In this document: positions 5,373 to 5,846 of the stretch, piece by piece | Numbering within the stretch: the first letter of the stretch is position 1 | Layout: each line of letters begins with the position of its first letter | Origin: Spirochaetaceae bacterium | Lineage (GTDB): Bacteria > Spirochaetota > Spirochaetia > Treponematales > Breznakiellaceae | DNA: 5,846 nt | Assembly: GCA_031265535.1 (NCBI GenBank) | Contig: JAISCO010000101.1 | Location: 1 to 5,846, forward strand | Direction: 5' to 3' | Translations under genes and position numbers: made by a program | Notes under the pieces: model-generated | The model's database searches: none | What the model was told of the DNA's origin: nothing | What the model saw: the letters and a program-made list of their open reading frames with translations, nothing else

Positions 5373-5399
5373 GAAATTGTGAGAGGGAGTGATAATAAT
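5371..5399 (+). promoter_or_regulatory. Candidate sigma-70-type promoter for aroF
   Basis: TTGAAA (5371-5376) and AATAAT (5394-5399) are 17 bases apart, each one base from consensus. The predicted transcription start near 5406 would leave a 5' UTR of about 58 bases. The -35 box sits exactly at the edge of the G+C-rich repeat. Confidence 0.5.
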
Positions 5400-5450
5400 T
5401 GAAAATGGATTTTGATACAAAACCCGGCTGCTTTTCACAAACTATAGGTT

Positions 5451-5456
5451 GAAGGA
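5451..5456 (+). promoter_or_regulatory. Ribosome binding site for aroF
   Basis: GAAGGA lies seven bases before ATG 5464. It is the only strong Shine-Dalgarno site in the window and fixes the aroF start. Confidence 0.8.
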
Positions 5457-5463
5457 TTAAAAA

Positions 5464-5846
5464 ATGATAATTGTTTTGTCAAAAGATATTTCGCCGCATG
5501 ACACGGAAATGGCGCGTTCTTATTTGCGCGACCACGGCTTTGTAGTACGCGACCAAATTTTTGGGGACGCCGCCTTGTTGGGCGCTTCCGGGAAGGGACA
5601 TGCGGACATCCATGAACTGGCGCTTTTACCCGGTGTTGAGCGTGTAGCCGCGACATCGAAGCCGTATGAACTTGCCTCGCGCGAGACACAGAGCGAGGAC
5701 AGCATTGTCTCGATTGGTCCGGTAAAGATAGGCGGGGCGCGCATCACCGTCATTGCCGGGCCCTGCGCGGTGGAAAGCCGCGAGCAAATCGAGGAAACAG
5801 CGGCTCTGGTGCGTGAATCGGGGGCTGTGATGCTGCGCGGGGGGGC
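5464..5846 (+). CDS. aroF: 3-deoxy-7-phosphoheptulonate (DAHP) synthase, type I-beta, 5' part
   Basis: The enzyme condenses phosphoenolpyruvate with erythrose 4-phosphate, the first step of the shikimate pathway, in the cytoplasm. The window holds the first 127 residues; the gene continues past the right edge. Residues 1-70 (MIIVLSKDIS ... VERVAATSKPYELASRE) match the N-terminal ferredoxin-like/ACT-type regulatory domain of the Thermotoga-like subclass, which in that family mediates feedback inhibition by aromatic amino acids. The linker SIVSIGPVKIGG (80-91) leads into the barrel, with ITVIAGPCAVESREQ (94-108) and VMLRGG (122-127). Cys101 of AGPC corresponds to the family's metal-binding cysteine, and LRGG is the start of the LRGGAxKPRTSP substrate-binding stretch. 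A GAAGGA site supports the start. The preceding repeat and promoter suggest a transcription unit separate from the PAP2 gene. No truncation or frameshift is visible in the part seen. Confidence 0.95.
   Translation, partial: MIIVLSKDISPHDTEMARSYLRDHGFVVRDQIFGDAALLGASGKGHADIHELALLPGVERVAATSKPYELASRETQSEDSIVSIGPVKIGGARITVIAGPCAVESREQIEETAALVRESGAVMLRGG

Noticed and set aside
5048..5438. Minus-strand open frames over the structured segment and third repeat locus
   Set aside because: They derive from the same repeat; the peptides resemble those at 1683-2235 only because the DNA is repeated.
5405..5452. Leader peptide MDFDTKPGCFSQTIG ahead of aroF, stop overlapping the ribosome binding site
   Set aside because: The position is suggestive of attenuation, but it has only two Phe codons and no run of aromatic codons, lacks a well-spaced ribosome binding site, and the best promoter would start transcription at about its first codon.

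Overview
The window looks like chromosomal DNA from a spirochaete, most likely a Treponema-type organism of medium G+C. This is an inference. It rests on a lipoprotein with a relaxed spirochaete-style lipobox, a membrane-anchored PEGA/SUMF1-like protein, and abundant intergenic repeats of the kind seen in host-associated treponemes. No rRNA or other taxonomic marker is present, and SmpB and DAHP synthase alone do not settle the phylum.

Layout from left to right. Bases 1-311 hold no supported gene. They contain an A/T-rich inverted repeat and a reverse-strand copy of a composite repeat (a short-period A/T-rich tract plus a G+C-rich unit). A predicted secreted lipoprotein with a DUF6273-like C-terminal domain follows (312-1652). 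Bases 1653-2169 are again non-coding: a heptamer tandem tract, a strong hairpin, and two tandem copies plus a fragment of a ~129-bp G+C-rich repeat. The lipoprotein gene is therefore flanked by the same composite repeat in opposite orientations. Next come a membrane-anchored PEGA + SUMF1-like protein (2170-3741) and smpB (3741-4199), which overlap by one base. A strikingly A/T-rich PAP2-family phosphatase gene follows (4240-5016). Bases 5017-5463 contain a compact, repeatedly structured segment that may be an RNA element or terminator, a third repeat locus, and a promoter and ribosome binding site for the last gene. That gene, a type I-beta DAHP synthase, runs off the right edge (5464-5846+).

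The genes do not form one pathway. smpB (trans-translation) and aroF (first step of aromatic biosynthesis) are housekeeping. The lipoprotein, the SUMF1-like protein and the PAP2 protein are envelope-associated. The most interesting signals are: (1) the structured segment at 5056-5165, where a duplicated hairpin shows a compensatory base-pair change; (2) the lipoprotein with a variable-looking C-terminus lying between inverted composite repeats; (3) a SUMF1 domain lacking both catalytic cysteines; and (4) a PAP2 protein with PSGS in place of PSGH.
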